Assembly (NCBI RefSeq): GCF_001913155.1
Contig: NZ_CP018760.1
Location: forward strand, 1,426,001 to 1,490,000
Source of the DNA: Maribacter hydrothermalis
GTDB lineage: Bacteria > Bacteroidota > Bacteroidia > Flavobacteriales > Flavobacteriaceae
Direction: 5' to 3'
DNA length: 64,000 bases
Position numbers and translations under genes: made by a program. A model generated the notes under the pieces. That model saw nothing but the letters and a program-made list of their open reading frames with translations. It was not told the DNA's origin and did no database searches. Positions 7,941-15,378 of this stretch are shown one piece after another; the first letter of the stretch is position 1, and each line of letters starts with the position of its first letter.

Positions 7941-8570
7941 ATGAACTTAATTGTTGCTAACGAATCACATTTTAAATACGCTCAGGATATTTGCGATACC
8001 ATAGCTGAATCTGCCAAAGTTCGAGGAACAGGTATTGCAAAACGTACGCCTGAATATATTCAGAGAAAACTATCTAACGGCAACGCTATTTTGGCTTTGG
8101 ATGGAGATAAATTTGCAGGCTTCTGCTATATAGAAGTTTGGGGGCACGAGAAATTTGTGGCCAACTCAGGTCTTATTGTTCACCCAGATTATAGAGGCCA
8201 GGGTCTTGCCAAAAAAATTAAAGCCAAAATATTTGAATTAAGTAGACAGAAGTTTCCAGATGCTAAAATATTTGGAATAACTACAGGCTTAGCGGTTATG
8301 AAGATAAACTACGAACTTGGTTACAAACCAGTTACCTTTTCTGAACTAACAGATGACCCAGAATTCTGGAAAGGTTGTCAAACCTGCAAAAACTTTGATA
8401 TTCTTACTAGAACAGAACAAAAAATGTGCCTTTGCACTGGAATGCTCTACGATGGAAATAATAAGAAAAAACCTGAAGAAATTAAGGAAGTAAACAGCAA
8501 AGCCTTTACAAGATTAAAAAGCATAAAAGAGAGTTTATTCCTTAAAAAGAAAGTAGAAAATAAAAATTAG
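7941..8570 (+). CDS. GNAT acyltransferase heading the arginine operon (putative N-acylglutamate synthase)
   Basis: A 209-residue GNAT protein. The acetyl-CoA site is clear: GLIVHPDYRGQGLAKKIKAKIFEL contains the R-G-Q-G-L-A loop. The C-terminal third carries four cysteines arranged C146-x2-C149 and C163-x-C165 (GCQTC, MCLCTG), which could bind a metal. As the first gene after the arginine leader, and with no argA or argJ visible here, it is the best candidate for the first step, acylation of glutamate. That role is inferred from context. It could also be an unrelated acetyltransferase recruited to the operon. Confidence 0.75.
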   Translation: MNLIVANESHFKYAQDICDTIAESAKVRGTGIAKRTPEYIQRKLSNGNAILALDGDKFAGFCYIEVWGHEKFVANSGLIVHPDYRGQGLAKKIKAKIFELSRQKFPDAKIFGITTGLAVMKINYELGYKPVTFSELTDDPEFWKGCQTCKNFDILTRTEQKMCLCTGMLYDGNNKKKPEEIKEVNSKAFTRLKSIKESLFLKKKVENKN

Positions 8571-8639
8571 ATTATAGAAAAAAATGAACTAGATAATGAA
8601 AATATCAATCTATTTTCTAACCTCTTTTTTCTCTATAAT
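8571..8639. repeat. inverted-repeat spacer before argG
   Basis: The left arm starts ATTATAGAAAAAA and the right arm ends TTTTTTCTCTATAAT, forming an imperfect hairpin of about 69 bp between the GNAT and argG. Comparable AT-rich inverted arms occur in other spacers of this cluster (9926-10017 and similar). It may be a mobile or terminator-like repeat; its function is unknown. Confidence 0.5.
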
Positions 8640-8676
8640 AAATGTCTAATTTCTATCAAACAAAAACAATAATTAC

Positions 8677-8689
8677 CCGGTATTACCGG
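8677..8689. promoter_or_regulatory. short palindrome upstream of argG
   Basis: CCGGTATTACCGG is a 13-bp perfect palindrome around a single central base, 16 bp before the argG ATG. It could be an operator or a small RNA hairpin. No second copy was noticed in the window. Confidence 0.35.
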
Positions 8690-8705
8690 ATTTGAACATA
8701 TTACA

Positions 8706-9893
8706 ATGAAAAAATTAGTACTAGCATATAGCGGCGGATTAGATACATCTTACTGCGCTAAACATTTATCAAAAGACAAAGGGTTTGAAGTACATGCAGT
8801 TAGCGTAAATACTGGCGGATTTTCATCAGATGAAATAAAGGAAATCGAGAAAAAAGCGATAGAACTAGGTGCAACATCATACACCTCAATTGATGCCGTA
8901 CAGACTTTTTATGATAAAGTGGTTAAGTACCTTATTTTTGGTAACGTACTCAAAAACAATACCTACCCGCTTTCTGTAAGTGCAGAACGTATTGTACAGG
9001 CTATTGAAATTGTAAACTACGCTAAAAAAGTTGGCGCTGGTTATATTGCTCATGGTAGTACAGGTGCAGGTAACGACCAAGTTCGTTTCGATATGATTTT
9101 CCAAATCATTGCTCCAGAGATTGAAATAATTACGCCGATCAGAGATAATAAATTAGCAAGGGAGGAAGAGATTGCATACCTAAAATCAAACGGAGTAGAT
9201 TACCCTTGGGAGAAGGCTAAATACTCTATTAATAGAGGCTTATGGGGAACATCGGTTGGTGGTGAAGAAACATTAACATCCGAAAAAGCATTACCCGATA
9301 GCGCTTACCCAAGCCAGTTACAAGAGAAAAACCCAATAGATGTAAAACTTACTTTCGAAAAAGGAGAGTTGGTAGCTATTGATGGTAAAAAAGATAACCC
9401 AGTTGCTAATATTGAAAAGTTAGAGGCGCTAGCTTCTAAATTTGCTATTGGTAGAGACATTCATGTTGGTGATACTATTATTGGTACTAAAGGTCGAGTT
9501 GGTTTTGAAGCTCCTGCTTCCTTAATAATTATAAAAGCACACCACTTATTAGAGAAGCATACGCTTACAAAATGGCAACAATATCAAAAAGAACAACAAG
9601 GTAATTTCTACGGTATGTTATTGCATGAAGGCAACTACCTAGATGCTGTAATGAGAAATATAGAAACCTTCTTGACCGATACCCAAAAAACAGTTTCTGG
9701 TGATGTATTTGTTGGCTTATATCCTTTCCAGTTTCGATTACACGGAATTTCATCTAAACATGATTTAATGACCGATGCTTTTGGAAAATATGGCGAAGTA
9801 AATAAAGGTTGGTCTGCAGATGATGCTAAAGGCTTTATTAAAATTCTATCGAATTCAGGAAAAATTTATAACCATGTAAATGGGGATAAATAA
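8706..9893 (+). CDS. argG: argininosuccinate synthase
   Basis: A 395-residue ATP-dependent ligase that joins citrulline and aspartate to give argininosuccinate, the seventh step to arginine. The N-terminal P-loop is clear (LAYSGGLDTSYCAKHL). Next come AHGSTGAGNDQVRF for aspartate/citrulline binding, then PIRDNKLAREEEIAYL and SINRGLWGTSVGGEE, in the expected order. Length is close to the family norm of about 400. It acts in the cytoplasm, probably as a tetramer. It is the second enzyme gene of the operon. The start at 8706 directly precedes the P-loop strand. Confidence 0.96.
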   Translation: MKKLVLAYSGGLDTSYCAKHLSKDKGFEVHAVSVNTGGFSSDEIKEIEKKAIELGATSYTSIDAVQTFYDKVVKYLIFGNVLKNNTYPLSVSAERIVQAIEIVNYAKKVGAGYIAHGSTGAGNDQVRFDMIFQIIAPEIEIITPIRDNKLAREEEIAYLKSNGVDYPWEKAKYSINRGLWGTSVGGEETLTSEKALPDSAYPSQLQEKNPIDVKLTFEKGELVAIDGKKDNPVANIEKLEALASKFAIGRDIHVGDTIIGTKGRVGFEAPASLIIIKAHHLLEKHTLTKWQQYQKEQQGNFYGMLLHEGNYLDAVMRNIETFLTDTQKTVSGDVFVGLYPFQFRLHGISSKHDLMTDAFGKYGEVNKGWSADDAKGFIKILSNSGKIYNHVNGDK

Positions 9894-9895
9894 AT

Positions 9896-10017
9896 AGTTA
9901 GGAGTTAGGAGTTTAGGAAAAAATAGTATTAAGTAATGAGTATAAAGTATTAAGTGAAAAATTAAAAGTGTTGTTCAAGTACTTTGTACTTAATACTTAT
10001 TACTTGATACTCTTTAC
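9896..10017. repeat. spacer repeats before argC: AGTTAGG units and inverted arms
   Basis: Just after argG there are two to three units of the heptamer AGTTAGG (9896-9917), the same unit that is repeated seven times before proB. A near-palindrome follows. The left arm (9926-9955) reads GTATTAAGTAATGAG and then AAGTATTAAGT; the right arm (9986-10017) reads ACTTAATACTTATTACTTG and then ATACTCTTTAC. The upstream in-frame ATG of argC lies inside this repeat, so it should not be used as the start. Confidence 0.6.
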
Positions 10018-10030
10018 ACAAATTAAAATT

Positions 10031-11005
10031 ATGATTAAAGCAGGAATTATTGGTGGTTCTGGTTATACGGGTGGGGAGCTTATTCGAATTCTATTAAATC
10101 ATCCGGCAACGGAAATAGATTTTGTATTCAGTACCACCAGGGCTGGAAAAAAAGTTACTACTGCGCATCCAGATTTATTAGGGGTAACTGATTTAGAATT
10201 TTCAGGAAATGTAAACATAGAGGTTAATGTTGTTTTTCTTTGTTTAGGTCATGGTAACTCTACGGCTTTTTTAAAAGAACATAATTTTTCAGTCAATACT
10301 AAAATCATAGATTTAAGCAATGATTTTAGACTGCATGCCGATGATGATTTTGATGGAAAAAAGTTCGTTTACGGTTTACCAGAACTATTTAAAAACGAAA
10401 TTGAAAACGCTCAATATATTGCAAACCCTGGTTGTTTTGCCACCGCTATTCAACTTGCATTGCTACCATTAGCAAATGCAAATCTTCTAAAAAATGAAGT
10501 ACATATTAATGCTGTTACTGGTAGTACTGGAGCAGGTGTTAGTCCGTCTGCCACTTCACATTTTTCATGGAGAAATAATAATGTAAGCTGGTACAAGCCT
10601 TTTACCCATCAACATTTGGGTGAAATTAATGAAAGTTTACATTCACTTCAAAAAAACAGTGGCAACTTATTTTTTATGCCTAATAGAGGCAATTTTACCC
10701 GTGGTATTTTAGCTACTTCATATACCAAATTTGAAGAAAGTTTAGAAGACGCGGGGAAACTATATCAGGAATTCTATAAAAATGCTGTATTTACTCAAAT
10801 TTCAGATGAGCCTATCAATTTAAAACAAGTAGTAAACACCAATCAGTGTCATATCCACCTGCATAAACATGATGACATTTTACTGGTTACCTCAGCAATT
10901 GACAACCTATTAAAAGGAGCATCAGGACAAGCAGTACAGAATATGAATTTAATATTTGGACTAGAAGAAGATTTAGGCCTGAATTTGAAAGCAGGCGTTT
11001 TTTAA
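10031..11005 (+). CDS. argC: N-acetyl-gamma-glutamyl-phosphate reductase
   Basis: A 324-residue NADPH-dependent reductase that converts N-acylglutamyl phosphate to the semialdehyde. The Rossmann motif sits at the very N-terminus (AGIIGGSGYTGGELIRIL). The catalytic cysteine is C135 in NPGCFATAIQLALLPL, followed by TGSTGAGVSPS and the histidine-containing HQHLGEI region of the family. An in-frame ATG at 9968 would add 21 hydrophobic residues encoded by a repeat; the ATG at 10031 places the Rossmann strand correctly, so I use it. Length matches family members of about 320-345. Confidence 0.95.
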   Translation: MIKAGIIGGSGYTGGELIRILLNHPATEIDFVFSTTRAGKKVTTAHPDLLGVTDLEFSGNVNIEVNVVFLCLGHGNSTAFLKEHNFSVNTKIIDLSNDFRLHADDDFDGKKFVYGLPELFKNEIENAQYIANPGCFATAIQLALLPLANANLLKNEVHINAVTGSTGAGVSPSATSHFSWRNNNVSWYKPFTHQHLGEINESLHSLQKNSGNLFFMPNRGNFTRGILATSYTKFEESLEDAGKLYQEFYKNAVFTQISDEPINLKQVVNTNQCHIHLHKHDDILLVTSAIDNLLKGASGQAVQNMNLIFGLEEDLGLNLKAGVF

Positions 11006-11204
11006 CTTCGGCTACGCTCAGTTACCTAGCAGAGGAGCTGGTGAGAAACATAGTTGAGGTTGACAATTGACGGAAATAAAAAAATATTTTAAAAGATTGA
11101 TACAAAAATTAATAAGGTCTAATTATAAGAAACGAACATAAATTTAGAATTTACTCTTTACTTCATACTTCTTACTTAGTACGCTTTATACAAAACTAAA
11201 AAAA
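11006..11204. other. argC-proC spacer with repeat fragments
   Basis: The spacer starts with TTCGGCTACGCTCA (11007-11020), the near reverse complement (12 of 14 bases) of TGAGCGCAGTCGAA at 14502-14515. That motif occurs widely between genes in Flavobacteriia, from memory. It ends with a single arm of the ACTT-rich repeat (TTTACTTCATACTTCTTACTTAGTACGC, about 11153-11180), similar to the arm before argC. No gene is visible. Confidence 0.5.
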
Positions 11205-11999
11205 ATGAAAATAGCCATAATAGGTGCAGGTAACTTAGGACTTTCCATTGCAAACGGAATTCTAAAAAGTAATGGTTCTACTACCATGTACCTTACTAAA
11301 AGAAACACCAAATCTATTCTTGATTTTGAAAAACATAATAAGGTTACCGTAACAAATGATAACCGCTTGGCTATACAGAATTCTGATATCTTAATTTTTG
11401 CTGTTCAGCCCGTTCATTTTGCAGCAATTTTAGAAAGTGTAAAAGATTTACTGAACGAAAATCATGTAATAATTTCAACCATTACCGGCTTTGGAATAGA
11501 CAAAATAGAAAGTGTTATTGGCAAGGATAATTACATTATTAGAAGTATGCCTAATACCGCTATTTCTGTAGGTAAGTCTATGACATGTATTTGCAGTAAT
11601 GAAAAGGGTAAAAAACGTATTGAATTGGCAAAAGCCATTTTTAATAGAATGGGTCATTCTATGGAAATCCCAGAAGGTCAAATGCAAGCTGCAACTGTTA
11701 TATGTGCAAGTGGTGTTGCTTTTTGGATGCGCTTAATTCGTGCAACAACACAAGGTGCCATACAACTAGGTTTTGATGCACAAGAGGCGCAAGAGTTAGC
11801 AATGCACACCTGTAGTGGTGCTGCTAGTTTGTTAATAGAATCTGGCAACCACCCTGAAGAAGAAATAGATAGGGTTACCACTCCCATGGGTTGTACCATT
11901 ACCGGACTAAATGAAATGGAGCACCAAGGATTAAGCTCATCGCTAATTCGTGGTATTGTGGCATCTTATGATAAAATTACCGAATTTAAAACAAAGTAA
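11205..11999 (+). CDS. proC: pyrroline-5-carboxylate reductase
   Basis: A 264-residue NAD(P)H-dependent reductase for the last step of proline synthesis. The N-terminal dinucleotide site is IAIIGAGNLGLSIANGIL. The middle has FAVQPVHFAAIL and IIRSMPNTAISVGKSMTCI, which is the RxMPN motif of the family. The C-terminal domain has ATVICASGVAFWMRLIRATTQGAIQLGF and an EEEIDRVTTPMGCTITGLNEM region, equivalent to the usual V-x-S-P-G-G-T-T. In this sequence the P-G-G-T-T is PMGCTIT. It is embedded among arginine genes, which links proline and arginine synthesis from glutamate. Confidence 0.93.
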   Translation: MKIAIIGAGNLGLSIANGILKSNGSTTMYLTKRNTKSILDFEKHNKVTVTNDNRLAIQNSDILIFAVQPVHFAAILESVKDLLNENHVIISTITGFGIDKIESVIGKDNYIIRSMPNTAISVGKSMTCICSNEKGKKRIELAKAIFNRMGHSMEIPEGQMQAATVICASGVAFWMRLIRATTQGAIQLGFDAQEAQELAMHTCSGAASLLIESGNHPEEEIDRVTTPMGCTITGLNEMEHQGLSSSLIRGIVASYDKITEFKTK

Positions 12000-12000
12000 A

Positions 12001-12100
12001 CTATCTCGAAACAAGTCCACTAGGCATTCGAAAGAGAATGAATTTGAAATTTCGAGGTAAGCCTCGGAGCATTAATATCTCGTTTATCGAGTAAAAAAAC
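12001..12100 (+). repeat. dispersed ~100-bp intergenic repeat, copy B
   Basis: It begins at the proC stop: CTATCTCGAAACAAG, then TAGGCATTCGAAAG, AAGCCTCGGAGC and ATATCTCGTTTATCGAG followed by AAAAAA. These blocks match copy A at 406-506 in order and spacing. It sits between proC and argD. Confidence 0.65.
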
Positions 12101-12140
12101 ACTTTTTAATTAGTTCTTTTGAACTTGAATTTTTTGGATT

Positions 12141-13268
12141 ATGAAATTATTCGATGTTTATCCTTTATATAATGTTACTCCAGTTTCTGCAAAAGGTATC
12201 GTAGTTACGGATGAAAAAGGTCAAGATTATTTAGATTTCTATGGTGGCCATGCTGTTATTTCCATTGGTCATTCTCACCCGCATTATGTAAAGCGTTTAA
12301 AAGACCAATTGGACAAAATTGGTTTTTATAGCAATGCAGTACAAAACCCTTTACAAGAAGAGTTAGCCGAAAAACTTGGACAACTTTCTGGTTGCGGAGA
12401 TTACAATCTTTTCTTGTGTAACTCTGGAGCTGAAGCTAATGAAAACGCCTTAAAAATGGCGTCTTTTGTAACAGGAAAATCTAAAGTTATTGCCTTTAAA
12501 AATGGTTTTCACGGGCGTACGTCTGCTGCTGTAGCTACTACTGACAACCCCTCTATAAATGCACCTATTAATCAACAGCAAAAAGTAAACTTTTTAGAAC
12601 TCAATGACATTATTAGCTTTAAAAATGAGATTGTCAAAAAGAATGTTTGCGCTGTTATAATAGAGTCCATACAAGGTGTTGGGGGATTAGATGAACCAAC
12701 TACACAATTTTACCAAGAGGTAGCGGCTCTTTGTAGAGAAAATAATGTTTTCTTAATTGCTGATGAGGTGCAATGTGGCTTTGGTAGAAGTGGTAAATTT
12801 TTCGCTTTTCAGCACCATAACATACAACCAGATATTATAAGTGTTGCAAAAGGCATGGGTAATGGATTTCCTGTAGGTGGCATTTTAATTCATGAAAAAT
12901 ATGCAGCAAAATTTGGTATGCTAGGCACTACGTTTGGCGGTAACCATTTGGCTTGTGTAGCAACATTAGCTGTTCTTGAAGTTTTAGAGAAAGAGAATTT
13001 GATTAAAAATGCAGAAGAGCTAGGAAATTACTTTACTGAAAAGGCAAAAGAAATTCCAGAAGTAAAACGTGTAAAAGGTAAAGGGTTAATGCTTGGGTTG
13101 GAGTTCGATTTTCAGGTTGCCGATTTACGCAAAAAACTTATTTATGACCATCACCTATTTACTGGTGGCGCAAAAGACAAAACTGTGCTTAGAATTTTAC
13201 CTGCATTAAACATTACAAAACAAGATTTAGACGTGTTTTTTAACGCACTTAAGACTGCTTTATCATGA
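12141..13268 (+). CDS. argD: acetylornithine/succinylornithine aminotransferase
   Basis: A 375-residue class III PLP-dependent aminotransferase that converts N-acylglutamate semialdehyde to N-acylornithine. Landmarks are LDFYGGHAVISIGHSHP near the N-terminus, NSGAEANENALKMA for PLP phosphate binding, FHGRTSAAVA, IADEVQCGFGRSGKFFAFQ with the aspartate that holds the PLP ring nitrogen, and VAKGMGNGFPVGG with the Schiff-base lysine K237. The gene ends ATGA, overlapping the proA start by 4 bp, so the two are translationally coupled. Whether its substrate is acetylated or succinylated depends on the pathway variant discussed for the carbamoyltransferase. Confidence 0.94.
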   Translation: MKLFDVYPLYNVTPVSAKGIVVTDEKGQDYLDFYGGHAVISIGHSHPHYVKRLKDQLDKIGFYSNAVQNPLQEELAEKLGQLSGCGDYNLFLCNSGAEANENALKMASFVTGKSKVIAFKNGFHGRTSAAVATTDNPSINAPINQQQKVNFLELNDIISFKNEIVKKNVCAVIIESIQGVGGLDEPTTQFYQEVAALCRENNVFLIADEVQCGFGRSGKFFAFQHHNIQPDIISVAKGMGNGFPVGGILIHEKYAAKFGMLGTTFGGNHLACVATLAVLEVLEKENLIKNAEELGNYFTEKAKEIPEVKRVKGKGLMLGLEFDFQVADLRKKLIYDHHLFTGGAKDKTVLRILPALNITKQDLDVFFNALKTALS

Positions 13269-14461
13269 TAATAACACTCTCCTTAACAAAAAGAAATGCC
13301 GTATTAAAACGTATGGCAGAATTGGTTCAACAAGAAGAATCTATACTTATTTCTGCTAATGAGAAAGATATAAACTCTTTTGAATCGGGTGATATTGCTA
13401 TGATAGATAGATTAAAGGTGGACAAAAATAAGGTTAGAGAAATGGCCTCCTCTTTAAAAAAATTAGCCGCTCTTCCCGACCCTTTACATGTAGAACGTTT
13501 TCAATTTACACATGACAACGGATTAGAAATAAGTAACAAAACGGCTTCTTTTGGCACTATCATGATTATTTATGAATCTAGACCAGATGTTACTATAGAA
13601 GCTGCCGGAATTGCTTTTAAATCTGGAAACAAAATTTTATTAAAAGGAGGCAAAGAATCCTTAAACTCTAATTTGGTTTTAGTTAATCTCTGGCATAAAG
13701 CTCTAGAATCTTGCGAATGTTCCGAAGATTGGATTACTTATTTGAATTATTCAAGAGAGGAAACGCAGCAATTTCTAGAAAATCCGACTCAAAAATTAGA
13801 TTTAATAGTACCTCGTGGTGGTGAAAAACTAATTGCTTTTGTAAAACAACACGCCCAATGTCCTGTAATTGTGAGTGGTCGTGGTAACAACTTTGTTTAT
13901 GTTTCTCATGAGTCCGATTTGCAAATGGCCTTAGATGTTATTATTAATGCAAAGACTACAAAAATATCGGCTTGTAATGCGGTTGACAAAGTTATTATTT
14001 CAAGAGATTTACCTCGGAAAATGGAATTTCTAAACCTATTAGTTCAATCCTTAAAAAAGTATAATGTTGAAGTTTTAACTGATGCAAAGCTTGCTGGTTT
14101 AGAGGGCACTTCGCAAATAGATAATGAACTTGTTTGGTATGAAGAATTCTTAGATTATAAAATAGTTCTTGGTCAAGTACCAGATGTAGAAGAAGCTATT
14201 CAGCATATTAACACTTATGGCGGCGGACATTCGGCTTCTATTATTACAAAAAATGAAGAAGAAGCAGACCTATTCATGCAAAATGTAGATACTGCTGCCG
14301 TATACCATAATGCATCTACCCGTTTTACCGATGGTGGGCAATTTGGCCTTGGTGGTGAGCTAGCTATTAGCACCGATAAATTACACCAACGCGGCCCTAT
14401 TGGCTTACAACACTTAGTTACCAACAAATGGTACGTAAAAGGGAATGGCCAGGTTAGATAG
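13265..14461 (+). CDS. proA: glutamate-5-semialdehyde dehydrogenase (gamma-glutamyl phosphate reductase)
   Basis: A 398-residue NADPH-dependent reductase, second step of proline synthesis. Family stretches present are RMAELVQQEESILISANEKD, ASFGTIMIIYESRPDVTIEAAG, KSGNKILLKGGKES, DLIVPRGGEKL, the active-site region TTKISACNAVDKVII with its cysteine, and HNASTRFTDGGQFGLGGELAISTDKLHQRGPIGL near the end. It starts within the end of argD (4-bp overlap) and is followed by a 149-bp repeat-filled gap before proB. The order argD-proA-proB keeps proline genes inside the arginine cluster. Confidence 0.95.
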   Translation: MIITLSLTKRNAVLKRMAELVQQEESILISANEKDINSFESGDIAMIDRLKVDKNKVREMASSLKKLAALPDPLHVERFQFTHDNGLEISNKTASFGTIMIIYESRPDVTIEAAGIAFKSGNKILLKGGKESLNSNLVLVNLWHKALESCECSEDWITYLNYSREETQQFLENPTQKLDLIVPRGGEKLIAFVKQHAQCPVIVSGRGNNFVYVSHESDLQMALDVIINAKTTKISACNAVDKVIISRDLPRKMEFLNLLVQSLKKYNVEVLTDAKLAGLEGTSQIDNELVWYEEFLDYKIVLGQVPDVEEAIQHINTYGGGHSASIITKNEEEADLFMQNVDTAAVYHNASTRFTDGGQFGLGGELAISTDKLHQRGPIGLQHLVTNKWYVKGNGQVR

Positions 14462-14501
14462 TTGATGCTTGTTAGTAAAACGAATAATAATAGTGTCCGG
14501 T

Positions 14502-14515
14502 TGAGCGCAGTCGAA
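14502..14515 (+). repeat. TGAGCGCAGTCGAA intergenic motif
   Basis: The 14-mer TGAGCGCAGTCGAA lies between proA and proB; a near copy (12 of 14) in the opposite orientation lies at 11007-11020. From memory, this word is common in intergenic repeats of Flavobacteriia. Confidence 0.5.
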
Positions 14516-14524
14516 ACCTAAAAA

Positions 14525-14573
14525 AGTTAGGAGTTAGGAGTTAGGAGTTAGGAGTTAGGAGTTAGGAGTTAGG
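14525..14573 (+). repeat. tandem heptamer repeat, seven copies of AGTTAGG
   Basis: Seven perfect back-to-back copies of AGTTAGG fill 49 bp upstream of proB. The spacer after argG has two to three units of the same heptamer. Perfect tandem short repeats are prone to length change by slippage and so may vary between strains. Confidence 0.85.
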
Positions 14574-14610
14574 AAAGAATAAAATTTAGCCTGACAAAAT
14601 CAGAATTAAA

Positions 14611-15378
14611 ATGTTGAAAAAGAGAATTTTATTGAAATTAGGTTCCAATACCTTAACAAAGGATACCGACCATATTTCTCGTGGTAAAATTGAAGATATT
14701 GGCAGGCAAATAGCCGCTTTAAAAGACGAGTATGAATTCATAATTGTGAGTTCTGGTGCTATTGCTGCAGCTAGGCAGTTTGTAAAATTGGAGCATAATG
14801 GTGAAGAAATAACTGTAAAGCAAGCACTAGCATCTATTGGACAACCTCACTTAATGCGTATTTTTCAAGAGAATTTTCGAGAGCTTGGACTTTTTACTTC
14901 TCAATGCTTATTATCTTATTCAGATTTTGAAAAGGAACAAACTAGAGTCAATATTAAAAACACTATAAATGTGCTTGTTGCCAACAATTTCATTCCTATT
15001 ATTAATGAAAACGACACTGTTGCAACAGATGAAATTAAGTTTGGTGATAATGATAAACTGGCAGGCTTAACAGCTTCATTATTATCCGCAGATATATTAA
15101 TTATTGCTACTAATACAGATGGTATTTATACAAAAGCATCACTACTATCAACAACACCAAAAACTATTGAAGAAGTCTCCAATTTAAGCGAATTACAGCA
15201 CGAAATTGGCGCATCTAAATCTACCCACGGCACTGGTGGCATGCAATCTAAAATTGATGCCGCAACCATTGCCCAAAAAGCCGGTATAGAAACATGGATT
15301 ACCAATGGCTTAAATGATAATTTTATTACCGATGCCATGAATAACAAAAGCACTTTTACAAAAATTAAAGCATCATGA
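14611..15378 (+). CDS. proB: glutamate 5-kinase, without PUA domain
   Basis: A 255-residue amino-acid kinase that phosphorylates glutamate at the start of proline synthesis. Motifs are ILLKLGSNTLT (phosphate-binding lysine), IIVSSGAIAAA, KQALASIGQPHLM, NIKNTINVLVANNFIPIINENDTVATDE, FGDNDKLAGLTASLLSADILII, and STHGTGGMQSKIDAATIAQKAGI. The protein ends after the kinase domain, so the C-terminal PUA domain of the E. coli type (about 367 residues) is absent; short forms like this are known. Its stop overlaps the next start by 4 bp (ATGA). Confidence 0.94.
   Translation: MLKKRILLKLGSNTLTKDTDHISRGKIEDIGRQIAALKDEYEFIIVSSGAIAAARQFVKLEHNGEEITVKQALASIGQPHLMRIFQENFRELGLFTSQCLLSYSDFEKEQTRVNIKNTINVLVANNFIPIINENDTVATDEIKFGDNDKLAGLTASLLSADILIIATNTDGIYTKASLLSTTPKTIEEVSNLSELQHEIGASKSTHGTGGMQSKIDAATIAQKAGIETWITNGLNDNFITDAMNNKSTFTKIKAS

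Noticed and set aside
9968..10030. An upstream start adding 21 residues to argC.
   Set aside because: The added residues are encoded by the right arm of an inverted repeat, and the Rossmann strand must be at the N-terminus.
14525..14573. The AGTTAGG array as a CRISPR-like array.
   Set aside because: The units are 7 bp with no spacers, so it is a simple tandem repeat.
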